Assembly: GCF_002776695.1 (NCBI RefSeq)
Contig: NZ_LFJC01000003.1
Coordinates: 5,241,535 to 5,305,534, forward strand
DNA length: 64,000 nucleotides
Direction: 5' to 3'
Source: Bradyrhizobium nitroreducens
GTDB lineage: Bacteria > Pseudomonadota > Alphaproteobacteria > Rhizobiales > Xanthobacteraceae
Numbering within the stretch: the stretch's first letter is position 1; each line of letters opens with the position of its first letter. A program made the translations under genes and the position numbers. Below, piece by piece: positions 38,862 through 46,668 of the stretch. Under the pieces are notes generated by a model. That model had not been told where the DNA came from. It made no database searches and saw only the letters and a program-made list of their open reading frames with translations.

Positions 38862-38960
38862 CGCCGCGGGCTGCCGCGCCGAATGGCGGACCTCGGAAGA
38901 AATGGGGCAAGACCATGGCTTTGCCCCTGTTCCGGTCGCACGAATGTGAGCTGGCCGCAG

Positions 38961-38974
38961 TTGAGCTGAATCAA
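38961..38974 (+). promoter_or_regulatory. FixK2/FNR box upstream of ftsH-like gene
   Basis: TTGAGCTGAATCAA fully matches the FixK2 consensus TTG(A/C)-N6-(T/G)CAA. Its centre is about 70 bp upstream of the TTG start at 39037. With the usual -41.5 spacing the transcript would begin near 39009, just before the ribosome-binding site. Confidence 0.65.
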
Positions 38975-39036
38975 GCAGACGCCGCCTGTTCCTCATTACC
39001 ATTCGGCTTGGCGCTGATGGTGATGGGAGAAGCAGG

Positions 39037-40881
39037 TTGGAGTCCGATCAAAGTTCACGGAAGCCGGGCCTCGCGATGGCGGCCATCTTTGTGGGTGGTC
39101 TGCTGCTCGTCATGCTGCAGTTCGGCCTTGCCACGTACAGTTCGACCGAAACCATTCCCTACAGCCAGTTCGAGCAGCTGCTCGCCCAGGACAAGGTCGC
39201 CGAGGTGTCCGTCGGCACGGATACGATTCAGGGGAAATTGAAAGAGCCGCTTCCGGGCGGCAAATCCGCCTTCATCACCGCGCGGGTCGATATGGCCCTG
39301 GCCGACAAGCTCGCGGCGAAGGGCGTCAGTGTGACCGGCGTCCCCGGCGGAGGCGCGCTGCAGACGTTGCTGTCCTGGATCTTCCCGCTTCTAGCCTTTT
39401 TCCTGATCTGGTTCTGGCTCGGCCGCGGCATCGGAGGCGGCCAGGGCTTGGGCGGGCTGATGTCGATCGGCAAGTCCCGCGCGAAGGTTTACGTCGAGAA
39501 AGACATCAAGGTCACCTTCGCCGATGTCGCCGGCGTGGACGAGGCGAAGTTCGAGCTCCAGGAGGTGGTGTCGTTCCTCAGGGATCCCAAAAGCTATGGT
39601 CGCCTGGGCGCGCATGTCCCCAAGGGGATTTTGCTGGTCGGACCACCTGGAACGGGAAAGACCCTGCTGGCCCGCGCCGTGGCGGGAGAGGCCGGGGTTC
39701 CGTTCTTCTCGATCTCGGGCTCGGAATTCGTGGAGATGTTCGTCGGCGTCGGCGCCGCGCGGGTTCGGGACCTGTTCGAGCAGGCCCGCAAGGCAGCGCC
39801 CTGCATCATCTTCGTCGACGAGCTCGACGCGCTCGGACGCAGCCGCGGGCCGCAATCGTTCGGCGGCTATGACGAGAAGGAGCAGACGCTGAACCAGCTC
39901 CTGTCCGAGCTCGACGGCTTCGATCCCAGCGCCGGGGTCATTCTGCTGGCGGCCACCAACCGTCCCGAAGTGCTGGACCCCGCGCTGCTGCGGGCCGGCC
40001 GGTTCGACCGGCAGGTTCTGGTTGACCGGCCGGACAAGATCGGGCGCGTTGCGATCCTGAAGGTGCACGCCCCCAAGATCCGGATCAGCAAGGATGTCGA
40101 CCTCGACAAGGTGGCGGGTCTCACGACGGGCTTTACCGGGGCCGACCTTGCAAACCTCATCAACGAAGCCGCGATCGCTGCCACCAGGCGAAGCGGTGAG
40201 GAGGTCACGTTCGACGATTTCGTCACCGCGATCGAGCGGATCGTCGCCGGCATCGAGAAGAAGAGCAGGGTGCTCGGCAAGGACGAACGGCGCCGGGTCG
40301 CCTATCACGAGATGGGTCATGCCCTCGTTGCCGCCAGCCTGCCCGGCGTCGATCCCGTGCAGAAAGTGTCGATCGTTCCGCGCGGCATCGGCGCGCTAGG
40401 GTACACCATTCAGCGTCCGACCGAGGACAGGTTCCTGCTGACGGTCGAGGAGCTGAAGAACCGCATCGCGGTGCTGATGGGAGGGCGCGCGTCGGAGCAT
40501 CTGATCTTCGACGGGGCGATCTCGACCGGCGCGGCCGATGATCTGCAACGCGCGACCGAGATCGCCATCGAAATGGTGACCAGATACGGCATGGACGAGA
40601 CGGTGGGACAACGCACCTATGCAGCCAAGCCGCAGGCGTTTCTCATGGCGGCGCAGGACAAGATCGTCGCGGCGGCCGAGGCAACCGGCCGCGAGATCGA
40701 TCTCGCCGTACGCAATCTGGTCGAGGAGGGCGACCTCCGCGCCCGCGAGATCCTGCAGCGCCGGCGCGCAGACCTCGACGCCGGCGTTGAGATGCTGATC
40801 GCGAACGAAACGGTCACGGCCGAGCAGTTCGCGCCACTGATCGGCAAGCGCGGTGGTGGAAGCGAGCAGGTCGCCGCCTGA
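39037..40881 (+). CDS. FtsH-family membrane AAA+ zinc protease, alternative copy
   Basis: A 614-residue protein starting at TTG, chosen because GGGAGAAGCAGG sits just upstream and because it follows the FixK box correctly. Membrane segments are at about 11-33 and 109-128, with a periplasmic domain between. The AAA+ part has Walker A GPPGTGKT (202-209), Walker B IIFVDELDALG (258-267) and second region of homology ATNRPEVLDPALLRAGRFDRQ. The zinc site is HEMGH (424-428), where most FtsH proteins have HEAGH, with Asp502 in GAADDLQRAT as likely third ligand. It degrades membrane and some soluble proteins in an ATP-dependent way. It is slightly shorter than housekeeping FtsH, has no folP/tilS neighbours, and carries a low-oxygen regulatory box. 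It is therefore probably a second, condition-specific FtsH. Confidence 0.93.
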   Translation: MESDQSSRKPGLAMAAIFVGGLLLVMLQFGLATYSSTETIPYSQFEQLLAQDKVAEVSVGTDTIQGKLKEPLPGGKSAFITARVDMALADKLAAKGVSVTGVPGGGALQTLLSWIFPLLAFFLIWFWLGRGIGGGQGLGGLMSIGKSRAKVYVEKDIKVTFADVAGVDEAKFELQEVVSFLRDPKSYGRLGAHVPKGILLVGPPGTGKTLLARAVAGEAGVPFFSISGSEFVEMFVGVGAARVRDLFEQARKAAPCIIFVDELDALGRSRGPQSFGGYDEKEQTLNQLLSELDGFDPSAGVILLAATNRPEVLDPALLRAGRFDRQVLVDRPDKIGRVAILKVHAPKIRISKDVDLDKVAGLTTGFTGADLANLINEAAIAATRRSGEEVTFDDFVTAIERIVAGIEKKSRVLGKDERRRVAYHEMGHALVAASLPGVDPVQKVSIVPRGIGALGYTIQRPTEDRFLLTVEELKNRIAVLMGGRASEHLIFDGAISTGAADDLQRATEIAIEMVTRYGMDETVGQRTYAAKPQAFLMAAQDKIVAAAEATGREIDLAVRNLVEEGDLRAREILQRRRADLDAGVEMLIANETVTAEQFAPLIGKRGGGSEQVAA

Positions 40882-41002
40882 CGGCGCTGGGCGCGTTCAG
40901 CATGATTTCCGTCGTCAGATGACATGGGATGGCGTGAAGTCGCTGTCATGATACCGCAGGATTGGAGCGGCCCTGTCGGAAACTTGCCGAATTTTCCCGT
41001 GT

Positions 41003-41016
41003 TTGATCCGGGTCAA
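41003..41016 (+). promoter_or_regulatory. FixK2/FNR box upstream of the DUF6894-like gene
   Basis: TTGATCCGGGTCAA fully matches TTG(A/C)-N6-(T/G)CAA. A -41.5 arrangement puts the transcript start near 41051. This favours the ATG at 41145 over the ATG at 41043, which would lie upstream of transcription start. Confidence 0.65.
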
Positions 41017-41144
41017 GAGTTCGAAATGCCTGCCTCCCTAAGATGCAGTTTCCCGACGTCGCCGCGGATCATCCCCCGCTTCGGCCGCTCTATTTCCGGG
41101 ATGATGATTTCAACCGAGCCGCGCGAGACCGCGGGAATGAGTCC

Positions 41145-41363
41145 ATGCGCACCTATTATTTCGATATCAAGGACGGCGTGCCCGTCCGGGACAGATCCGG
41201 ACTGGAGCTCGTGAGCGACGGCGCCGCCATCGCGCATAGCAAGGATCTGGCCGACCGGGTGCGCCGGGAGAAGCCGAAAGGCCATCCGGGCCTCCGCATC
41301 GTCGTGCTCGACGAAAGCGGCCGGGAAGTCCACCGAGAGCGGATCTATCCGGACGCGACCTGA
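41145..41363 (+). CDS. Small DUF6894-type hypothetical protein
   Basis: A 72-residue protein beginning MRTYYFDIKDGVPVRD. The opening (R)YYF-x-(I/L)-x-DG, a middle segment with conserved SDGAAIAHSKDLAD, and the closing IVVLDESGREVHRERI are typical of the short DUF6894 proteins common in rhizobia. Function is unknown. I chose the ATG at 41145 because homologous similarity begins there and because of the FixK box. It is convergent with the P-type ATPase gene, with 45 bp between. Confidence 0.7.
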   Translation: MRTYYFDIKDGVPVRDRSGLELVSDGAAIAHSKDLADRVRREKPKGHPGLRIVVLDESGREVHRERIYPDAT

Positions 41364-41408
41364 GCATTGGCCGGGGCACTTGGGGTGACCCAGCCTCGGT
41401 TTCGGGCG

Positions 41409-43949
41409 TTACGGATCCGAGATCGCCAGCCGCTTCGCGATGGTTGCCGAGATCAGATAGGCTGCGGCAATGGCGGTGATCGTCGCAAGCAGTCCCGCGG
41501 GCAGCACGGTAAAGCCGAACGCGCCGCGCCACGGGCCGAGAGCCACCGCCACGCCGGCGAGCAGAGCGCCGCAGGACGTCGCGATCAGGATGTTGGGGGG
41601 CCGGTTCGCACGCCACGGCAATTTGCGCGACCGGATCACGAAGATCACCAGAATCTGGGTCGCGATCGATTCCACGAACCAGCCGGTTTGAAACATTGCC
41701 GCATCCGCATCGAACAGCTTGAGGAGAACGGCGAAAGTGATGGCGTCGAACAGGGACGACACAATTCCCATGATGATGGTGAAGCGAAGAATGCTTGCCA
41801 TGTTCCAGGCTTCGGGCCGCGCAACGTCTTCACGGTCGACGTCATCGAAGGGGATGCCGATCTCGGAGAGATCGTAGATCAGATTGTTCAGCAGGATCTG
41901 CAGCGGCAGTAGCGGCAGGAATGGAAGAACGATCGAGGCGAGCGCCATCGACAGCATGTTGCCGAAATTCGAGCTCGTTCCCATCCGGACATATTTCAGG
42001 ATGTTGGCAAAGGTCCTGCGGCCCTCGCGCACGCCGGCCGCGAGCACGGACAAGTCAGGTGCCAGCAGGATCATGTCGGCGGCCGCGCGGGCGACCTCGG
42101 TCGCGCCGGTCACGGAGATGCCGACATGCGCGACGTGGAGCGCCGGGGCGTCGTTGACGCCGTCTCCCATGAAGCCGACCACGTGATTGCGATGGCGGAG
42201 CGCGACAATGATGCGTCGCTTCTGATCTGGGTCGATCCGTGCAAACAGGTCGACGTGGTCGACCCGGGCGATGAGGGCGGCATCGGTCAGCTCGGAGATC
42301 TCGGCGCCGGTCATGATCCGGTCTGCCTTCAAACCGACGGAGCGCGCGACGTGCGCGACCACGGCGTCATGGTCGCCCGAAATGATCTTGATGGTCACGC
42401 CGAGCGAGCTGAGCGCACCGATGGCCGCAGCCGCATCCTGTTTCGGCGGATCGGCGAACACGCAAAAGCCGATTAGGGTCAGGTTGGTCTCGTCGCTGAC
42501 GGCAATGGTCTGCTGCGCGGCCGGAATGGATCTGATGGCGACGGCAAGGAGCCGGAAGCCGTCGCGGGCATAGCGCGCCTGGATATCGGCCATCTTCTGT
42601 TGCCAGGCGGCGTCGAGCGGATGAGCCAGGCCATCGATCTCCACGGCCACGCAGCGCGACAGGATGGATTCCGGAGCTCCCTTGGCGATCAGCATGTGTT
42701 CGCCATTCCGGACCGCCAGAACCGACAGGCACCGTCGTTCGAAGTCGAACGGCACTTCCGCAAGCCGAACCCAGCCGCCGAGACCATCGCGGCTCGCTGA
42801 CAGAATCGCATCGTCGAGCGGGCTTCTGACGCCGGCCTGGAACGTGCTGTTCAGGCGCGCCAGGCTCAGAACCCGATCGCTCGATTGCCCCTGCGGCTCG
42901 ATATGAGCTGCCAACGTGATCCTTGCTTCGGTGAGCGTGCCGGTCTTGTCGACGCAAAGCGTGTCCATCGCACCCAGATCGTGAATTGCCGACAACCGCT
43001 TGACGATGACTTTTCGCTTCGCCATGCGCAGGGCGCCGCGGGCGAGGGTCACCGTCATCACCATCGGCAGCAGCTCGGGCGTCAAGCCGACGGCGAGCGC
43101 GATCGCGAAAAGGAAGGACTCCATTGCGTTGCGCTGCGCGACGAGATGAGCCATCAGCACGAAAAGCGTGAGAAACAGCGTCAGCCGAAGGATCAGCAGG
43201 CCGAGCTTCCGGACGCCTTGTTCAAGAGCCGTCGGCGGTGCGTTGGCCGCCATCGCCGAGGCGATCGCGCCAAAGCGCGTCCGGCCTCCGGTCGTCACCA
43301 CCAGCATCCTGCCGCTTCCGCCGACGGTGCTGGTTCCCGCGAACAGAGCGTTGGTGGCGTCCGCCGGCAATGCCGCGGAGCAGGGGCGGTCGGTCTTGAA
43401 CGCCGGAAACGGCTCGCCCGTCATCAGGGCTTCATTGATCTGCAAGTCCTGCGCATCGAGCACGATGCCATCGGCCGGTATCAGATCGCCGATCCGGAGC
43501 TTCACGACGTCGCCCGGGACCAGAGCCGCCACCGAGATCGACATGTCCTTGCCGTCCCTGACGACGTCAGCCTGGATGGCAACCGATTCCCGCAGAGCTT
43601 CGGCGGTGAGCTCGGCGCGATGTTCCTGGACGATATCGAGCGTGATGGACAGCGAGAGCACGGTTGAGATGATGGCAAAGCTGCCGATGTCGCCACTCAG
43701 CCCGGACAGGAGCGCCGCCGCCAGCAGCATCGCGATCAGCGGATTCCAGAGGCGCTGGCCGAGCTTGCGCCAGACCGATCGGCTCTGCGGGGCGTCGGCG
43801 CGGTTGGCCCCGTGGATCGCCAGCCGCCTGATAGCTTCGCCCCGCGACAGGCCGTCCGGGCCGGAACCGAGCGCGCGATAGAGGTCGTCCTTTGGCATTT
43901 GCCAGAACGCCGCGGCCAAAGCCTTGGCCGGGATAGATTGTTCGATCAT
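41409..43949 (-). CDS. MgtA-like P-type ATPase (probable Mg2+ uptake pump)
   Basis: An 846-residue P-type ATPase from the ATG at 43949. It has TGEP (177-180), the P3B membrane motif VGLTPELLPMVMT (288-299), and GAMDTLCVDKTGTLT with phospho-acceptor Asp334. These are followed by KGAPE, GDHD, GFMGDGVNDAPAL and C-terminal membrane helices. The stretch TLARGALRMAKRKVIVKRL just before the phosphorylation site is nearly diagnostic of MgtA/MgtB magnesium importers. A longer TTG start at 44027 is possible in frame but sits inside a FixK box, so the ATG is preferred. Its ribosome-binding site is weak. The substrate is inferred from family motifs; the ion has not been shown for this low-oxygen-type copy. 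Confidence 0.88.
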   Translation of the reverse strand: MIEQSIPAKALAAAFWQMPKDDLYRALGSGPDGLSRGEAIRRLAIHGANRADAPQSRSVWRKLGQRLWNPLIAMLLAAALLSGLSGDIGSFAIISTVLSLSITLDIVQEHRAELTAEALRESVAIQADVVRDGKDMSISVAALVPGDVVKLRIGDLIPADGIVLDAQDLQINEALMTGEPFPAFKTDRPCSAALPADATNALFAGTSTVGGSGRMLVVTTGGRTRFGAIASAMAANAPPTALEQGVRKLGLLILRLTLFLTLFVLMAHLVAQRNAMESFLFAIALAVGLTPELLPMVMTVTLARGALRMAKRKVIVKRLSAIHDLGAMDTLCVDKTGTLTEARITLAAHIEPQGQSSDRVLSLARLNSTFQAGVRSPLDDAILSASRDGLGGWVRLAEVPFDFERRCLSVLAVRNGEHMLIAKGAPESILSRCVAVEIDGLAHPLDAAWQQKMADIQARYARDGFRLLAVAIRSIPAAQQTIAVSDETNLTLIGFCVFADPPKQDAAAAIGALSSLGVTIKIISGDHDAVVAHVARSVGLKADRIMTGAEISELTDAALIARVDHVDLFARIDPDQKRRIIVALRHRNHVVGFMGDGVNDAPALHVAHVGISVTGATEVARAAADMILLAPDLSVLAAGVREGRRTFANILKYVRMGTSSNFGNMLSMALASIVLPFLPLLPLQILLNNLIYDLSEIGIPFDDVDREDVARPEAWNMASILRFTIIMGIVSSLFDAITFAVLLKLFDADAAMFQTGWFVESIATQILVIFVIRSRKLPWRANRPPNILIATSCGALLAGVAVALGPWRGAFGFTVLPAGLLATITAIAAAYLISATIAKRLAISDP

Positions 43950-44013
43950 GCAAGGGCTCGGCTGTCGCTGACACTGGGGCGAGGCCAAGGTACGTGGCTG
44001 CTCGATCCCTGGG

Positions 44014-44027
44014 TTGATGCAACTCAA
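44014..44027 (-). promoter_or_regulatory. FixK2/FNR box upstream of the MgtA-like gene
   Basis: TTGATGCAACTCAA on the plus strand matches TTG(A/C)-N6-(T/G)CAA fully and the FNR consensus TTGAT-N4-ATCAA in 9 of 10 positions; on the minus strand it reads TTGAGTTGCATCAA. Its centre is about 72 bp upstream of the ATG at 43949, consistent with a -41.5 site and a leader of about 30 bases. It overlaps the alternative TTG start. Confidence 0.65.
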
Positions 44028-44069
44028 TCCAGTCTCACCCAGCGTGATCAGGTGGTGGCGCGGCGCAAT

Positions 44070-44087
44070 GCTTAATAGGCGTTAAGC
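44070..44087 (-). terminator. Weak hairpin after the CxxCH protein gene
   Basis: GCTTAA-TAGGCG-TTAAGC forms a 6-bp stem 11 bases past the stop of the minus-strand CxxCH gene. There is no T-run, so it may be only a weak terminator, an operator, or chance. Confidence 0.25.
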
Positions 44088-44097
44088 GCAGGCCGTA

Positions 44098-44583
44098 TCA
44101 CTTTTTCCGGCCGTTTCCGGACGGCGAAAAGATCTGATTGGCGGGCGGTTGTCCGCCGTTCGGCACGCCGATGGCAATGAAGCCGCGGCCCATCGAGCTG
44201 TGACAGGCATTGCAGCCATCGGTCAGCCCGCGCATGGACACGGCGAATTTGCGATCATCCCCCGCTGCGATCGCGTCGGCGACCGAGAGCAGCGGCTCCT
44301 TCATCGTGGTCACGTTGCTGATGGGAATAGAAGGGTAGAATATCGCGGCTTCGGCGAGGCTATTGGTCAACTGCCGCAACTCGTACGCCGCGAGGTCCCA
44401 GTTCTTCGCCTTGCCTGCATACCAAAGCTTGAGGTGTTGAAGCTGCGCCATGCTCATGACCTCGACGAGACGAGGTGCATCCTGTTTTGCATTCGGCGAG
44501 GGGGCAAGGCTGGATTGGGCCATCGCCGAGGTCACCGCACCCGCCGAAATCGCCAGCACCGCACACCAATTCTTCAGCGTCAT
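44098..44583 (-). CDS. Exported CxxCH protein, cytochrome c-like
   Basis: A 161-residue protein with a Sec signal peptide (MTLKNWCAVLAISAGAVTSAMAQ, cleavage after AMAQ). A single heme-binding motif CNACH at 124-128 lies late in the chain, preceded by an alpha-helical region. I chose the ATG at 44583 because AGGGA lies 9 bases upstream; ATG 44592 would add three residues. The late single motif and helical body resemble cytochrome c'-like or cytochrome-c-fold periplasmic proteins, but I cannot assign a named family. It is divergent from the NnrS-like operon and shares an intergenic FixK box with it. It probably acts in periplasmic electron transfer or NO handling at low oxygen (inference). The longer open frame upstream is antisense to real genes and was ignored. 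Confidence 0.75.
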   Translation of the reverse strand: MTLKNWCAVLAISAGAVTSAMAQSSLAPSPNAKQDAPRLVEVMSMAQLQHLKLWYAGKAKNWDLAAYELRQLTNSLAEAAIFYPSIPISNVTTMKEPLLSVADAIAAGDDRKFAVSMRGLTDGCNACHSSMGRGFIAIGVPNGGQPPANQIFSPSGNGRKK

Positions 44584-44638
44584 CCGGACCATTCCCTGCT
44601 GATTGAAGGCCTGAATATCAGCGCCGCGGGCCGTTCTC

Positions 44639-44652
44639 TTGCGCTGCGTCAA
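44639..44652. promoter_or_regulatory. FixK2/FNR box in the divergent CxxCH / NnrS-like intergenic region
   Basis: TTGCGCTGCGTCAA fully matches TTG(A/C)-N6-(T/G)CAA. Its centre is about 63 bp upstream of the minus-strand CxxCH gene, ideal for a -41.5 promoter. It is about 154 bp upstream of the plus-strand membrane protein gene, so action on that side would need a long leader. Confidence 0.6.
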
Positions 44653-44799
44653 TGCTTCCAGGGCCTCCGCGCCGGTGCCGATCCCATTGTCGTGAAAGGC
44701 GCCGGAGTTTGCGCCTCGACAACGTGGTAGCGACTGCAGCCACTTACCGTTGTCGAGTGCCGACATGGGGCGTCGTGCGCGGGCGATGGGAAGGAAGCC

Positions 44800-46146
44800 G
44801 TGATCGGAACCAGCCTCTTTAGATGGGCTATCAGCTACTTCGCGGTCGCGATCGCCTGGCTGCTGCTCGCGGAAGTGTTGATCGTCGCCGGCTTCGGTTT
44901 TCCGAATCACGACATCGACGGTCCGGACACGCTCGTCGTCGTTCACATCGTGACCATCGGCTGGTTGAGCACGGCCCTGTGTGGCGCGCTGTTCCAGTTC
45001 GTGCCGGTGCTGGTCGCAAGGCCGCTTTATGCGGAGCGCTGGACGTTGCCGGCTCTGGTGCTGCTGACGCTTGGCCTGAGTGTTCTGCTCGCAGGCTTTC
45101 TCACACTGGGCGGACACCTCAACGGGCCACGCTGGCTGCTTCCCGTCGGCGCCAGCCTGCTGATCGCCGGTTTCGCCCTGGTCGTAGCCAATCTCGGCAT
45201 GACGCTCTGGTCGGCGCGTCCCTTGCCGGGGCCGGCGCGGTTCGTCGCAACCGGGCTTGCCTGCATCTGCGTCACGGCGAGCTTCGGCGGCCTGTTCTCG
45301 CTGGTGCTGTCCGGAACTGCCATCGGTGCGCAATGGCCGGACCTGCTGGTCTCGGGCGTGCCGATTCACGCGCTCGCGGGGCTTGGCGGATGGCTGACAT
45401 TCACGGCCATGGGCGTCAGCTATCGCCTGCTCGCGATGTTCATGCTCGCGCCCGATAGCGATGCGCGACTCGGCCGGCTCGCCTGGCTTGCCGGCATCAC
45501 CGCGCTGGCTGTCGGGCTGGTCGGCGGCGTGCTCGCACTCTGGCGCATGACGGGCCTCAATCTGACGCTGCTGCTGGCGGCGGCAGCGGCGCTGCTGTCG
45601 CTCGCCGCCCACGGCCGTGACGTGCTCGGCCTTTACAGAGCCCGCAAGCGCCGTGCGCTCGAGCTCAACACGCGCATGAGTCTCGTTGCGCTGGCGAGCT
45701 TCGTCGCCGCAGCGATGCTCAGTGCCGCGTTCGTTGCGGCCGGCTCTTTCGCGTCCCATGTCGGAGCGCTCGCCTTTCTGGTCGCGTTCGGCTGGCTCAC
45801 GGGCCTTGTGCTCGCCAATCTCTACAAGATCGTGCCGTTCCTGACCTGGCTCGAGACCTACGGTCCGGTGATGGGCAGGGTACCGACGCCTCGCGTGCAG
45901 GATCTCGTTGCCGAGCGCCGCGCGTTGAAATGGTTCGTGCTGTTCTTTGCCGGAAGCTGGATGGCGACGCTGATGCTTTTGGTCGACGCGGCACTCGGCT
46001 TCCGTCTCGCCGTGGCGGTGGTGACGCTCGCTACGCTTGGCCTGAGCGAGGAGTTCATCAGGGCAAGGCGGCTTGCGGACGTGGCGGAGCCGCTGCGCCT
46101 GCCGACGGGAGCAGCCGCGCCTCACCTCCTGGTCTCGCGGAATTGA
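44800..46146 (+). CDS. 12-TM membrane protein, heme-copper-oxidase/NnrS-like
   Basis: A 448-residue protein starting at GTG with AAGGAA a few bases upstream. Twelve hydrophobic segments can be counted. Candidate metal or heme ligands are the histidines in VVVHIVTIGW (segment 2) and GVPIHALAGLGGW (segment 6). The motif ALFQFVPVL and the later LYKIVPFLTWLETYG resemble single-subunit relatives of heme-copper oxidase subunit I, including the NnrS-type proteins linked to nitric-oxide metabolism. The exact family is uncertain. It heads a short operon with the DUF2249 and DUF59 proteins (12-bp gap, then a 4-bp overlap), a set often seen near denitrification genes. A role in nitrosative or low-oxygen respiration is inferred from context. 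Confidence 0.7.
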   Translation: MIGTSLFRWAISYFAVAIAWLLLAEVLIVAGFGFPNHDIDGPDTLVVVHIVTIGWLSTALCGALFQFVPVLVARPLYAERWTLPALVLLTLGLSVLLAGFLTLGGHLNGPRWLLPVGASLLIAGFALVVANLGMTLWSARPLPGPARFVATGLACICVTASFGGLFSLVLSGTAIGAQWPDLLVSGVPIHALAGLGGWLTFTAMGVSYRLLAMFMLAPDSDARLGRLAWLAGITALAVGLVGGVLALWRMTGLNLTLLLAAAAALLSLAAHGRDVLGLYRARKRRALELNTRMSLVALASFVAAAMLSAAFVAAGSFASHVGALAFLVAFGWLTGLVLANLYKIVPFLTWLETYGPVMGRVPTPRVQDLVAERRALKWFVLFFAGSWMATLMLLVDAALGFRLAVAVVTLATLGLSEEFIRARRLADVAEPLRLPTGAAAPHLLVSRN

Positions 46147-46158
46147 AAGGAGACTGCA

Positions 46159-46668
46159 ATGACCGAATTCATCGACGTCGATGTCCGGCCGATCCTGCGC
46201 GCAGGCGGCGAGCCGTTCTCGATCATCATGGCCGCTCTCGCGCGGCTCTCGCCCGGGGAGGGACTGCGGCTCTACGCGCCCTTCAAGCCGATTCCTCTGT
46301 TCGACGTCATGGCGAGCAAGGGCTTTGCGCATCGGGAAGCCGAGCTCGAAGGCGGCGAATGGGAGATCCGCTTCATGCCGGACGATGGCTCGGTCGAAGC
46401 GGCCGGGCCAGCTTCTGCTGCGCCGAACGATGACGATTGGCCGGAGCCCGCGGTTCGTCTCGACAATCGCGACCTCGATCCGCCGGAGCCGATGGTTCGG
46501 ATTCTGGCGGCGCTGGAACGGCTCGCACCGGGCCAGACGCTCCACGCCTTGCTCAGCCGGGAGCCGGTCTTCCTGTTCCGGGAGCTGACCAAGCGCGGCC
46601 ATCAATGGCGCGGCGGCTTCACGCCGCAGAACGAATTCTATCAACTGACGGTGAGGGTGCAGGCATGA
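46159..46668 (+). CDS. Tandem DUF2249 protein
   Basis: A 169-residue protein with a clear GGAGA ribosome-binding site before the ATG. It contains two copies of a DUF2249-like module: residues about 5-75 (DVRPILRAGGEPFSIIMAAL ... LRLYAPFKPIPLFDVM) and about 95-165 (DNRDLDPPEPMVRILAALERL ... LLSREPVFLFREL). Each ends in a short strand containing W and a polar tail. The linker (76-94) is acidic and low-complexity. DUF2249 proteins are small, SirA/TusA-like in size, and often sit beside hemerythrin, nitric-oxide or denitrification genes; the biochemical role is unknown. Overlaps the next gene as ATGA. Confidence 0.8.
   Translation: MTEFIDVDVRPILRAGGEPFSIIMAALARLSPGEGLRLYAPFKPIPLFDVMASKGFAHREAELEGGEWEIRFMPDDGSVEAAGPASAAPNDDDWPEPAVRLDNRDLDPPEPMVRILAALERLAPGQTLHALLSREPVFLFRELTKRGHQWRGGFTPQNEFYQLTVRVQA

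Noticed and set aside
10260..37340. Tandem DNA repeats that could be called a CRISPR array or satellite
   Set aside because: Repeat periods are whole codons (429 bp, about 291 bp), the repeats diverge mainly at silent positions, and they encode known protein repeats. There are no constant short repeats with unique spacers.
41043..41144. N-terminal extension of the DUF6894-type protein from ATG 41043
   Set aside because: It would start upstream of the transcript start predicted from the FixK box, and the family similarity starts at 41145.
43950..44027. Longer TTG start for the MgtA-like ATPase
   Set aside because: The TTG lies inside a full FixK2 box, so it would be upstream of the expected transcript start; family similarity does not need the extra 26 residues.
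44584..46644. N-terminal extension (about 687 codons) of the minus-strand CxxCH protein
   Set aside because: It is antisense to the membrane-protein and DUF2249 genes, is rich in Arg/Gln/Glu without a domain, and a good signal peptide with a ribosome-binding site starts at 44583.
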